This document shows positions 7,220-13,502 of a DNA stretch of 16,789 bases, piece after piece. Below the pieces are notes generated by a model. That model was not told the DNA's origin. It did no database searches and saw only the letters and a program-made list of their open reading frames with translations. A program made the position numbers and the translations under genes. This DNA comes from Candidatus Aenigmatarchaeota archaeon (GTDB lineage: Archaea > Aenigmatarchaeota > Aenigmatarchaeia > Aenigmatarchaeales > DAIDAN01), in the NCBI GenBank assembly GCA_027310605.1, contig DAIDAN010000007.1, forward strand, positions 1 through 16,789, given 5' to 3'. Numbering within the stretch: the first letter of the stretch is position 1; each line of letters opens with the position of its first letter.

Positions 7220-7924
7220 TTAAGATTCTTTTAGCAAAAAATCATATTGTTGTCCTGAATCGTCTGTTTGGAATTCAAATTTATATCCTTTAATGTGTTT
7301 CTTAACATCTTTTAGGGCGATATTGGTTGTACTCTTCGCATCAACACCTCTGCTAAAAATAATCATAGCTTTCGGTAAAAGCGTATTTATTCTACCTGCA
7401 ATTGTCGTACTAAGATATTTTGGATTATCAGTTGCTTGTACAAAAACTACATATTTTTCTATATCATTAAGAATAGACTCTATTCTTTCTTCAATCTCTT
7501 TTTCATCTGCACTATTCTCCAACAACAATCCGATATATCTGCCGAATATACCGCGTTGAACAAGTTCCGCAACATGAAGACCTTTGCTTTTATATTTCCA
7601 ATATATTTTGCTTTTAAATTTAGTTAGTTTCTCCTTATCATTTTCCATTTGTCTTAATGAAAAACCCATCTCAATTTGCAATCTCAAATCAGGGTCTTTT
7701 ATGTATTGTCTGTATAACAACCATTCTGGTTTTTTTCTTTGATTTCTTACAATCTCTATAGTCTCTTTATCCTCTATAAAAACAAGTTCTCCATGCAGAA
7801 AACTATCTACAAAAGCCTTTAATTTTTCTTCGCCTATCTCAAAAGCTGCTTTCGCAACTCCTTTAGAAATATCTTCAACGGGATTTGCCGAAGGTATACT
7901 CACATCTTTTGAATCAGAGCTCAT
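7220..7924 (-). CDS. Hypothetical protein, second gene of A+T-rich pair
   Basis: 234 aa soluble protein, unrecognised. Predicted helical middle with many charged residues (about 75-115), followed by EKYVVFVQATDNPKYLSTTI at about 157-176 and KAMIIFSRG at about 186-194, which look like two strands of an alpha/beta fold. No catalytic signature I can name. The ATG at 7924 has GAGGAG about 7 nt upstream and overlaps the end of the preceding gene by 11 nt, so the two are translationally linked. Strongly A+T-rich compared with the MFS and ABC genes around it. A two-gene overlapping pair of foreign composition could be a defence, toxin-antitoxin or mobile-element module, but nothing in the sequence proves that. 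Confidence 0.7.
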   Translation of the reverse strand: MSSDSKDVSIPSANPVEDISKGVAKAAFEIGEEKLKAFVDSFLHGELVFIEDKETIEIVRNQRKKPEWLLYRQYIKDPDLRLQIEMGFSLRQMENDKEKLTKFKSKIYWKYKSKGLHVAELVQRGIFGRYIGLLLENSADEKEIEERIESILNDIEKYVVFVQATDNPKYLSTTIAGRINTLLPKAMIIFSRGVDAKSTTNIALKDVKKHIKGYKFEFQTDDSGQQYDFLLKES

Positions 7925-8156
7925 GTTTAAACTCCTCTAAATACGAAGCTATGCTCAGAGGATTATTATCTAAAATAATAGTACTTCCGGGGAAAATCAA
8001 CATATTTGAAAGTTCTACATTTATTCCTATATACTTGTCTTTTACTCGATTCCCTTTCGTATCCAGAACAAATATTCCATCTGAATTATAACCAAGTTTT
8101 TTAAGTAGATTTATCTTAATTTCCTTTGATAAGTCTTTAATAGAAACAAATTCCAT
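7914..8156 (-). CDS. Hypothetical protein, first gene of A+T-rich pair
   Basis: 80 aa, unrecognised. Begins MEFVSIKDLSKEIK, has a beta-rich middle (GIFVLDTKGNRVKD, then NMLIFPGSTIIL) and a helical end LSIASYLEEFKHEL. A GGTG site lies 5 nt before the ATG at 8156 and a TATA-like AATATAAA at about 8178-8185 (minus strand) gives a very short or no leader. It overlaps the following 234-aa gene by 11 nt. The small-first, large-second overlapping arrangement is typical of partner proteins; which role each has is unknown. Confidence 0.65.
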   Translation of the reverse strand: MEFVSIKDLSKEIKINLLKKLGYNSDGIFVLDTKGNRVKDKYIGINVELSNMLIFPGSTIILDNNPLSIASYLEEFKHEL

Positions 8157-8340
8157 AGCAACACCAATTAATATATGTTTATATTGAATATACTGATTAA
8201 TAAAGTTTCAAGTTTCATATAAGTCAAACTATCTAATAATAAAGCAGATATTTAAATCTAATTTTATTGTATTTTTTATGATAAATTAGTATCTCTTATT
8301 TATTGTCGAGTCTTATATATATTATTTATGAAGGTTTTTC
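8157..8340. other. A+T-rich spacer with two TATA-like sites
   Basis: No gene seen. Minus-strand TATA-like AATATAAA at 8178-8185 fits the 80-aa gene. The 19-nt sequence AGATTTAAATATCTGCTTT (minus strand, 8259-8241) is identical to 5282-5300 upstream of the membrane mini-protein and may be a second promoter giving a leader of about 70 nt. No R1 or R2 element is present here. Confidence 0.45.
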
Positions 8341-9087
8341 TCAAACCTGAATCTTCGAGAACAAGTAGCTGCCTGCGACAAGCAGCGCTACCGAGAGTAT
8401 TCCCAAGACGGAAATGTCCATCCCCAAGCCGAAGTTCGCCGTGTTTGTCAAAGTCTCGCGCAGGCCGTCGACACCGTAGGTCAGCGGGTTGAAACTCGAT
8501 ATCGCTATCAGGAAACCGGGGGCGCTTTTTATCGGGAACAACGCTCCCGACAAAAAGAAAAGCGGCATCACAAGGAAGCTCATTATCAGCTGGAAACCCT
8601 GAAAGTCCTCGAGCGCGGAAGCTATCGCCGTCCCGAGCGTTGTGAAAAGCAGCGCAACCAAAAACATTATCGCAACCACAGCGGGGAGCGCGAGAATGCT
8701 GTAAGGAAAAAATCCGAACAGCAGCGAGAGCGCGAGAACTATTATTCCCTGCAAGGTCGCTATGGTGGCGCCGCCCAAAGTCCTCCCGACCATTATGCTC
8801 AGGCGCGAGACAGGCGCAACCAGCGTCTCCTTCAGGAATCCGAACTGCCGGTCCCAAATCAATTCGATGCCGGAAAAAATCGCGGTGAAAAGTATAGCCT
8901 GCGCTATCACGCCGGGAACGAGGAAATCGATATAATTTCCGCCGCCCGCTTTCTGGAAGACCGGGCCCAAACCGAAGCCGAGCGCAAACAGGAACAGCAC
9001 TGGCTGGCCGAGCGAGCCGACTATGCGCGAGCGCGACCTGATGTACCGCTTCATCTGCCTCAGCCAGACGATATAGATTGCGCCCAT
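8341..9087 (-). CDS. ABC-2 type transporter permease (DrrB/NodJ-like)
   Basis: 248 aa from the ATG at 9087, about six membrane segments. Starts MGAIYIVWLRQMKRYIRSRSR, a typical ABC-2 N-terminus, and carries the family signature region around SFNPLTYGVDGLRETL near the last periplasmic segment. It forms the membrane channel for the ATPase encoded just upstream, exporting an unknown substrate such as a drug, lipid or polysaccharide. I prefer 9087 over the in-frame ATG at 9102 because AAGGT lies 8 nt before 9087, whereas the 9102 ATG and its first codon are the end of an R1 repeat. The leader AGGTCCTAATTATG closely resembles that of L44e (AGGTTCTAATTATG). Confidence 0.88.
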   Translation of the reverse strand: MGAIYIVWLRQMKRYIRSRSRIVGSLGQPVLFLFALGFGLGPVFQKAGGGNYIDFLVPGVIAQAILFTAIFSGIELIWDRQFGFLKETLVAPVSRLSIMVGRTLGGATIATLQGIIVLALSLLFGFFPYSILALPAVVAIMFLVALLFTTLGTAIASALEDFQGFQLIMSFLVMPLFFLSGALFPIKSAPGFLIAISSFNPLTYGVDGLRETLTNTANFGLGMDISVLGILSVALLVAGSYLFSKIQV

Positions 9088-9099
9088 AATTAGGACCTT

Positions 9100-9191
9100 C
9101 ATTATGAATCGAATTTCATAATTAGAACGGCCGTTAAGCTGTTTAACACAGCGCCATTATCGGCGTTCCTATTTCAACTCATTTCATATTG
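9100..9191. repeat. R1 palindromic intergenic element, copy D
   Basis: Ends CATTATGAAT (9100-9109) and the near-complement ending CATATTG (9185-9191); inner symmetry AGAACG (9124-9129) with CGTTCC (9164-9169). The left half aligns with copy G (11886 onward): both have CATTATG, a GAATTT block, AGAAC-N-GC-N-GTTAA, then ATCGGCG. Located just upstream of the permease start. Confidence 0.6.
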
Positions 9192-9408
9192 CTTAACAGT
9201 CTTTACAGCTTTTTCTTTTGTTCTGATTTTTATTTTGAAACCATTAATGCGAAAACCGTTTTCGAAAAATAAATGATAAATAAAAAATCAGTTATGACGG
9301 TTTTATTTTTCATTACGGCTTGATTTCCGGGAACGCTTTTTTTTTGCGCGGAATGTTTTTCGGACAATCGCATCAGCGCAACCGTCAAATCGATTCGTAT
9401 TGTATTTT
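9192..9408. other. Rest of the ATPase-permease spacer
   Basis: Apart from R1 copy D and R2 copy 1, this 306-nt spacer between two genes of one operon contains T-rich stretches (for example 9337-9345) and CGCATCAGCGCAACCGTCAA near 9369-9388, whose CGCAACCGTCAAT part recurs in R1 copy G at 11953-11966. No coding sequence is supported. Confidence 0.4.
9226..9307 (-). repeat. R2 stem-loop element, copy 1
   Basis: AAAACCGT (9252-9259) pairs with ACGGTTTT (9297-9304) around an A+T-rich loop. The same design, orientation and flanks (TTTTATTTTG upstream on the plus strand, GGTTTTATT at the other end) occur at 16044-16120 and 16538-16613. Lies between the ABC ATPase stop and the permease start, on the transcribed strand in the same sense as the other two copies. 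Confidence 0.65.
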
Positions 9409-10206
9409 CTATCTCCTTCCCCTCCACATCCTGCTCATCATCCGCATATGGTCTGCGGCGTGCGCCCCTTCTTCTCGGATTGCATGCCCGGTCAGCGCGA
9501 GGAACGCGTCCTCAAGCGAGCCTGTTTTCGTTTTTTCCTTGAGCTCGCGCGGCGTTCCCTGCGCTATGATTTTTCCGCGGTCTATTATCGCGACCCTTCC
9601 CGCGACCCGGTCAGCCTCCTCCATATAGTGCGTCGTGAAAAAAACAGTGGTACCCTCCTTCCTGTTCAGCTCCTGGATGTAATTCCAAATCTGGTTGCGC
9701 GTCTGAGGGTCAAGCCCGAGCGTGGGCTCGTCAAGGAAAAATACGACAGGATGGTGCAGCAGCCCGCGCGCAATCTCGAGCCTTCTTCTCATCCCGCCGG
9801 AAAAAGTTTTCACGAGGTAGTCCTTCCTGTCCCAGAGTTCCACTATCCCTAACAGCTCCCTTATCCTTTTCTCGCGAAGCTCCTTAGGAACAGAGTAAAG
9901 CGCGCCGTGGAATTCCATGTTCTCGCAAGCCGTCAGCTCGTCGTCAAGGCTGGAATCCTGGAAGACTATCCCTATCGAGTGTCTCACCTTGTCCTGCTCC
10001 TTCACGGGATTGAAGCCGTTGACCTTCAGCTCGCCGCCGGAAGGGCGGAGCAGCGTGGTCAGCATCTTTATGGTCGTGGTCTTTCCCGCGCCGTTCGGGC
10101 CGAGGAACGCGAAAATCTCGCCCTTCTCAACAGTGAAGGAAACGGAATCAACTGCTTTCAGGCTTCCGAACTTTTTGGAAAGATTTTCCGCTTCGATTGC
10201 GAACAT
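9409..10206 (-). CDS. ABC transporter ATP-binding protein (DrrA/NodI-like)
   Basis: 265 aa from the ATG at 10206. Walker A GPNGAGKTT at about 36-44, Q-loop VFQDSSLDDELTACENM just after, ABC signature FSGGMRRR at about 135-142, Walker B VVFFLDEPTLGLDP from about 154, H-loop TTHYMEEAD. This motif set is that of ABC-2 exporter ATPases (DrrA, NodI, CcmA type). The C-terminus includes GSLEDAFLALTGHAIRE, the conserved tail of that group, then an extra His/Met/Arg-rich end. GTGAT lies 4 nt before 10206; upstream in-frame GTG (10215) and ATG (10212) overlap that site and are less likely. Powers the permease at 8341-9087. Confidence 0.92.
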   Translation of the reverse strand: MFAIEAENLSKKFGSLKAVDSVSFTVEKGEIFAFLGPNGAGKTTTIKMLTTLLRPSGGELKVNGFNPVKEQDKVRHSIGIVFQDSSLDDELTACENMEFHGALYSVPKELREKRIRELLGIVELWDRKDYLVKTFSGGMRRRLEIARGLLHHPVVFFLDEPTLGLDPQTRNQIWNYIQELNRKEGTTVFFTTHYMEEADRVAGRVAIIDRGKIIAQGTPRELKEKTKTGSLEDAFLALTGHAIREEGAHAADHMRMMSRMWRGRR

Positions 10207-10225
10207 AATCATCACGACTTTTTTT

Positions 10226-10315
10226 CATTATGGAATGATTTGACAGATATGCTGTCGCGGTTGTTCGCGCCAATTATTTTTGCCAAATAAGCGTTTCTGC
10301 AAATTCAAGTCATAT
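10226..10315. repeat. R1 palindromic intergenic element, copy E
   Basis: Begins CATTATGG (10226-10233) and ends TTCAAGTCATAT (10304-10315). The right half AAGCGTTTCTGCAAAT (10289-10304) matches copies C and H almost perfectly; the left half carries the imperfect complement (ATTTG, ACAGATATGCT). It fills most of the 112-nt gap between the regulator stop and the ATPase start. Confidence 0.6.
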
Positions 10316-10318
10316 CGG

Positions 10319-10879
10319 TCAGTTCTTCAGCGCAATCTTGTTCGTCATCCCGTACTGCTGTTTTGTCACCAGTTCCTTCTTCTCAAGATTTTTTATTATC
10401 CTGTGCACCTTCACCCTCGAAAATCCCGTGCTTCCCGCAAGCTCGTTTTGCGTGAGCAGCCCGCCGCTCTTCTTCAGCCGGTCAAGCACGATTTTTTCCG
10501 CGGGAAGGAGGAACGCATCAAGGATTTTCTTTTTCGCTGACACTATTTCCTTTTCCCTGACCAGCGCCCATATCGAAAGCCCGCCGAGAAGCGAGGACAC
10601 CCCCACAGCGAGAAGCGCGACCGAGAACGGCGAAAACAAAAAAGACGCGGGATTGGCGAATTCAAGGCCGCGCCTGCCGAGCATGGAATTGTTTTCGCGG
10701 CCGGGGCTTTGCGAAAACACCGGAGCGGAAAAGTTTCCCCCGCTCATATTGGCTGCGGGAGCAGCATCAGCCCGCCATATCACCGAATACGCCTGTATCG
10801 CGTAGAGCATAACGGAGAAACCGCCCGCTATGAAGCAGGCAAGCATTATCGCGCTGTGCTTCCTGTATCTCTTTTCCAT
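10319..10879 (-). CDS. Membrane-anchored winged-helix transcription regulator
   Basis: 186 aa. Two membrane segments, about 9-33 and about 80-106, enclose an external loop of about 45 residues rich in Ser, Asn and Gly; the C-terminal third is cytoplasmic and forms a winged helix-turn-helix: LLTQNELAGSTGFSRVKVHR at about 141-160, then IIKNLEKKELV and a short wing QYGMTNKIAL. This is an archaeal one-component sensor layout in which a DNA-binding domain is tethered to the membrane. First gene of the operon with the ABC-2 ATPase and permease, so it probably senses a membrane or extracellular signal (perhaps the exported compound) and controls the exporter. Its promoter region has four TGAAACA boxes, suggesting autoregulation. 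Starts at ATG 10879 with GGTGAAAC close upstream. Confidence 0.8.
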   Translation of the reverse strand: MEKRYRKHSAIMLACFIAGGFSVMLYAIQAYSVIWRADAAPAANMSGGNFSAPVFSQSPGRENNSMLGRRGLEFANPASFLFSPFSVALLAVGVSSLLGGLSIWALVREKEIVSAKKKILDAFLLPAEKIVLDRLKKSGGLLTQNELAGSTGFSRVKVHRIIKNLEKKELVTKQQYGMTNKIALKN

Positions 10880-10949
10880 TGTTTCACCTGATTACTTGTT
10901 TCAGGTTGTTTCACGATAGCTTAATACGCTGTTTCAACCCATATAAATG
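10880..10949 (-). promoter_or_regulatory. Promoter with four TGAAACA boxes, candidate operator
   Basis: On the minus strand a TATA-like TTTATAT (10942-10948) lies about 66 nt before the ATG, predicting transcription start near 10918. TGAAACA occurs four times in the same direction: 10936-10930, 10913-10907, 10903-10897 and 10886-10880. One box sits between TATA and start site, three are in the leader; two are 10 bp apart (one helical turn). The arrangement fits repression by a winged-helix protein, most simply the product of the adjacent gene. Confidence 0.55.
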
Positions 10950-10970
10950 CGAAGTTTTTCGGTGCGATAG

Positions 10971-11123
10971 ATTATGGATTGAACAAATACGAATCAGCAA
11001 CAGGAGCGCAGATAAAATTACGAATCTGTATGAAACAATACGACTTGATATGCAGGACGCTTGTCCGGCGTTTTAATGTTTTGGCTATAACGGCGTTCCG
11101 ACAATGCAGTTCAATACATAATG
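10971..11123. repeat. R1 palindromic intergenic element, copy F
   Basis: Left end ATTATGGATTGAAC (10971-10984) and right end GTTCAATACATAAT (11109-11122) are reverse complements at 13 of 14 positions. Bases 11001-11026 match 1507-1532 at 22 of 26. The element fills the divergent gap between the regulator operon and the MacAB-like operon; the remaining 11124-11177 carries only the GTGAT ribosome binding site. Confidence 0.65.
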
Positions 11124-11177
11124 AGCAGCGTGCTGATTTTTTCAATTCAATCCAAATCAATATTGCCGTGATGTTTT

Positions 11178-11882
11178 ATGAAGCCCGTAATCGAGCTGAA
11201 AGATGTCAGCAAGGAGTACCGGATGGATGAAATCAGGGTGCCGGTGCTGCACGGCATCAACTTAAAAATAGTGGAAAATGATTTCGCCTCCATAATGGGG
11301 CCGAGCGGCTCGGGAAAGTCAACGCTGCTGCACATGGTTGGCGCGCTTGACAGGCCCACATCCGGGAGAATTTTGGTTGGCGGCACCGACTTGTCCAAAC
11401 TCTCGGATTCGGAAATAGCAAGGATGAGGGGCGAAAAAATCGGCTTCGTGTTCCAGACTTTCAACCTCTATCCGAGCCTTGATGTTCTGGGAAATGTGGA
11501 GCTGCCGATGATGATAATGGAAAAGGACAAGACGGAAAGAAGGAAGCGCGCAGCCGAGCTTTTGGAGCTTGTCGGGCTGAAGGAGAGGATGGAGCATCTG
11601 CCTTCGCAGCTTTCCGGAGGCGAGCGCCAGCGCGTTGCGATCGCGCGGGCGCTGGCAAACGAGCCGTCTTTTATTTTGGCAGACGAGCCCACGGGAAACC
11701 TCGATTCGAAGACAGGGGCGGAAATAATGCAGATATTCAAGAAGCTGAACGCGGAAGGCAGGACTATCGTTGTGGTGACGCACGACATCAACATCGCATC
11801 GCACTCGAAGCGCATCATCAAAATAAAGGATGGAAGGATTGCCGGCGACGAAAAAGACGGAAGGATGCATGTTAAAAAATGA
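11178..11882 (+). CDS. ABC transporter ATP-binding protein (LolD/MacB-type)
   Basis: 234 aa. Walker A GPSGSGKST at 41-49, Q-loop FVFQTFNLYPSL around Gln93, signature LSGGERQRVAIARAL at 145-159, Walker B ILADEPTGNLDSKTG at 166-180, H-loop His202. The ADEPTGNLDSKTG block is diagnostic of the MacB/LolD/FtsE subgroup that works with FtsX-fold permeases, such as the one encoded at 13503. GTGAT at 11168-11172 serves the ATG at 11178. In such systems ATP binding drives a mechanical motion of the extracytoplasmic domain rather than transport through the membrane pore. Confidence 0.94.
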   Translation: MKPVIELKDVSKEYRMDEIRVPVLHGINLKIVENDFASIMGPSGSGKSTLLHMVGALDRPTSGRILVGGTDLSKLSDSEIARMRGEKIGFVFQTFNLYPSLDVLGNVELPMMIMEKDKTERRKRAAELLELVGLKERMEHLPSQLSGGERQRVAIARALANEPSFILADEPTGNLDSKTGAEIMQIFKKLNAEGRTIVVVTHDINIASHSKRIIKIKDGRIAGDEKDGRMHVKK

Positions 11883-12028
11883 AATCATTATGACTTGAAT
11901 TTAGAAACTCAGAACTGCTGTTAAATTGTTTGCAGCATAAACGCCCTAATCGGCGCAACCGTCAATCCATGCCGGTATTTATTTCATTCCATAATAAGCG
12001 TATCCGTAAATTGATTCGTAATGATTTC
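11881..12028. repeat. R1 palindromic intergenic element, copy G
   Basis: The clearest terminal inverted repeat of the set: GAAATCATTATGA (11881-11893) against TCGTAATGATTTC (12016-12028), with the complementarity continuing inward through AATTTA (11898-11903) and TAAATT (12007-12012). Total 148 bp, filling the ATPase to secreted-protein gap. The left end overlaps the stop codon of the ATPase gene, and the right end contains the ATG at 12021 that would otherwise look like an upstream start. Confidence 0.7.
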
Positions 12029-12056
12029 AAAAAATAAAAAACAACAGGTGATAAAA

Positions 12057-13328
12057 ATGAAAGATAGAAAGATAATTTTGGTTTGCGCCGCGGTTCTTGC
12101 GGCTGCAGTGTTCGCCGTATCCGCGCTTGGCGCGGGAACTCCGCTCCTGCAGGCGGGCTTCTCGCAGAACCCGGTCTCCGCTGCGCCGGGAAGCGACGGC
12201 TATGTTCAAATGACGCTGAACAATGCGGGCAGTTCCGGAATTTACAGCATAAAAGTTGCGAGCGCTGCCGGGGACGGATATGTTTCCGCCGACAGCAGCG
12301 CTATCGGAAGTCTTGGCTCGCTCGGCGCCGGGCAGTCCGCGGCATACCTTTTCAAGTTCTCTGTCTCAGGTTCCGCAAGTTCCGGGCTTCATCCTCTATC
12401 GTTCACCATAGATTATTGCTCGGATACCTCGGGCTGCGCGGAAATAAACCCTTCCGCGATAATAAGCGTCCAGTCTCCCTCCGCGCTGCAAATAGTTTCG
12501 GTTGCGCCGAGCACGCTTTCCGCGGGCGAGACAACAACGCTCGGTTTCAATCTCAAGAACAGCGGCGCTGACGCGATAAGCAATATTGTCTTGAGCTGGC
12601 AGATGCCGAACAACGAGATTCTTCCGCTCGGGACCGGCAACAGGCAGATTGTTTCCAATCTTGAAGCAGGCGCCTCGATTTCAATTCCCGTGAATGTTTC
12701 CGTGGGGCCGTCGGTTTCTCCAGGAGCTTATCCGATGACAGTAAGCTTGCAGTATATTGACAAGTCCGGCGCAAAACAGAATGTCACCGCATCGGTTGGC
12801 ATAAACATCGGCGGCGCCACGCAGTTTGACGCGGGAGTGCAGGACACCTCATCAGGGACAACCTCGCTCTCCATCGCGAACATCGGCGTGAACCCCGCGA
12901 CAAGCGTGTCAGTCAGCATTCCGGAGCAGCAGGATTTCGCGGCGAGCGGCGCGAGCAGCGTGTTCCTCGGCAACCTGAATCCGGGGGACTTCGGCATCGC
13001 GAGCTTCCAGATATTTTCAAGGGGCGCAGGCCAGAACGCTGCCGGGCAGAATGCTGCGGGCCAGAATGGGTTCGGAACCGGCGCAAGGGCTTCGCCGAAA
13101 AACCTTACGGTCGAGATTTCCTACTCGGACACGAGCGGGACAAGGCAGGCCGTCGACAAGCAGATTCCGCTGAGCCTTGCCGCGTCAACATTCCAAGGAA
13201 GCGGCATGAACGGGATGCGCCAAAACGGCGGGCTGTTCGGATACCTGCCCTATATTGTTGTTGTGATAATCGCAGTTGCGCTCCTCGCTTGGTTCTTCAA
13301 GTTCAGGAAGCGGAAGAAAAAAGTTTGA
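12057..13328 (+). CDS. Secreted, membrane-anchored protein with CARDB/S-layer-like beta domains
   Basis: 423 aa from the ATG at 12057, chosen because GGTGAT (12046-12051) lies just upstream; the earlier in-frame ATG at 12021 is inside a repeat. Signal peptide MKDRKIILVCAAVLAAAVFA; three successive beta-sandwich-like segments of the NPVSAAPGSDGYVQMTLNNA type (about 30-135, 140-250, 260-375), resembling COG1361/CARDB/NEW3 adhesion modules; one pair DYCSDTSGC may be a disulfide; a Gln/Asn/Ala/Gly linker QNAAGQNAAGQNG at about 330; C-terminal membrane helix about 393-413 followed by KFRKRKKKV inside. Placed between ATPase and permease of a MacB-like system, it probably acts outside the cell as the adaptor or substrate-capturing partner. 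Confidence 0.82.
   Translation: MKDRKIILVCAAVLAAAVFAVSALGAGTPLLQAGFSQNPVSAAPGSDGYVQMTLNNAGSSGIYSIKVASAAGDGYVSADSSAIGSLGSLGAGQSAAYLFKFSVSGSASSGLHPLSFTIDYCSDTSGCAEINPSAIISVQSPSALQIVSVAPSTLSAGETTTLGFNLKNSGADAISNIVLSWQMPNNEILPLGTGNRQIVSNLEAGASISIPVNVSVGPSVSPGAYPMTVSLQYIDKSGAKQNVTASVGINIGGATQFDAGVQDTSSGTTSLSIANIGVNPATSVSVSIPEQQDFAASGASSVFLGNLNPGDFGIASFQIFSRGAGQNAAGQNAAGQNGFGTGARASPKNLTVEISYSDTSGTRQAVDKQIPLSLAASTFQGSGMNGMRQNGGLFGYLPYIVVVIIAVALLAWFFKFRKRKKKV
13029..13070 (+). repeat. 15-nt tandem repeat within the secreted protein gene
   Basis: Nearly three units of GGCCAGAACGCTGCC encode Gln-Asn-Ala-Ala-Gly repeats in the linker before the last beta segment. Units differ only at a few third or first positions; copy number could vary between strains and change linker length. 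Confidence 0.7.
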
Positions 13329-13332
13329 GAGT

Positions 13333-13451
13333 CATTATGGCTTGAATCGATACGAATCAACAAAAGATGCGCTGATGTGATTGCTCGCCAAGATGTTTGC
13401 CGCCAAACAGGCGTTTCTGCAAATGAATCAGTATCGAATCAATTCATAATG
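13333..13451. repeat. R1 palindromic intergenic element, copy H
   Basis: Left arm 13333-13359 (CATTATGGCTTGA, then TCGATACGAATCA) and right arm 13424-13451 (TGAATCAGTATCGA, then TCAATTCATAATG) are imperfect complements sharing CATTATG, TTGA and TCGATAC. Inner parts match copies C and E. Lies between the secreted protein and the MacB-like permease, about 50 nt before the latter. Confidence 0.7.
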
Positions 13452-13502
13452 TTTTTTCAATTCATTCCGAAATGATTTTGATTCGTGTTGTGATGTGATA
13501 AG

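Noticed and set aside
9400..9852. 150-codon plus-strand frame opposite the ABC-2 ATPase
   Set aside because: Antisense to the signature and Walker B region of a clear ATPase; no independent start signal.
10207..10215. GTG/ATG starts upstream of the ABC-2 ATPase
   Set aside because: They form the GTGAT ribosome binding site of the ATG at 10206, the same arrangement as in S27e (GTG 15353, ATG 15344).
12021..12056. Upstream in-frame ATG of the secreted protein
   Set aside because: It lies in the terminal arm of R1 copy G and would place 12 charged residues before the signal peptide; GGTGAT precedes the ATG at 12057.
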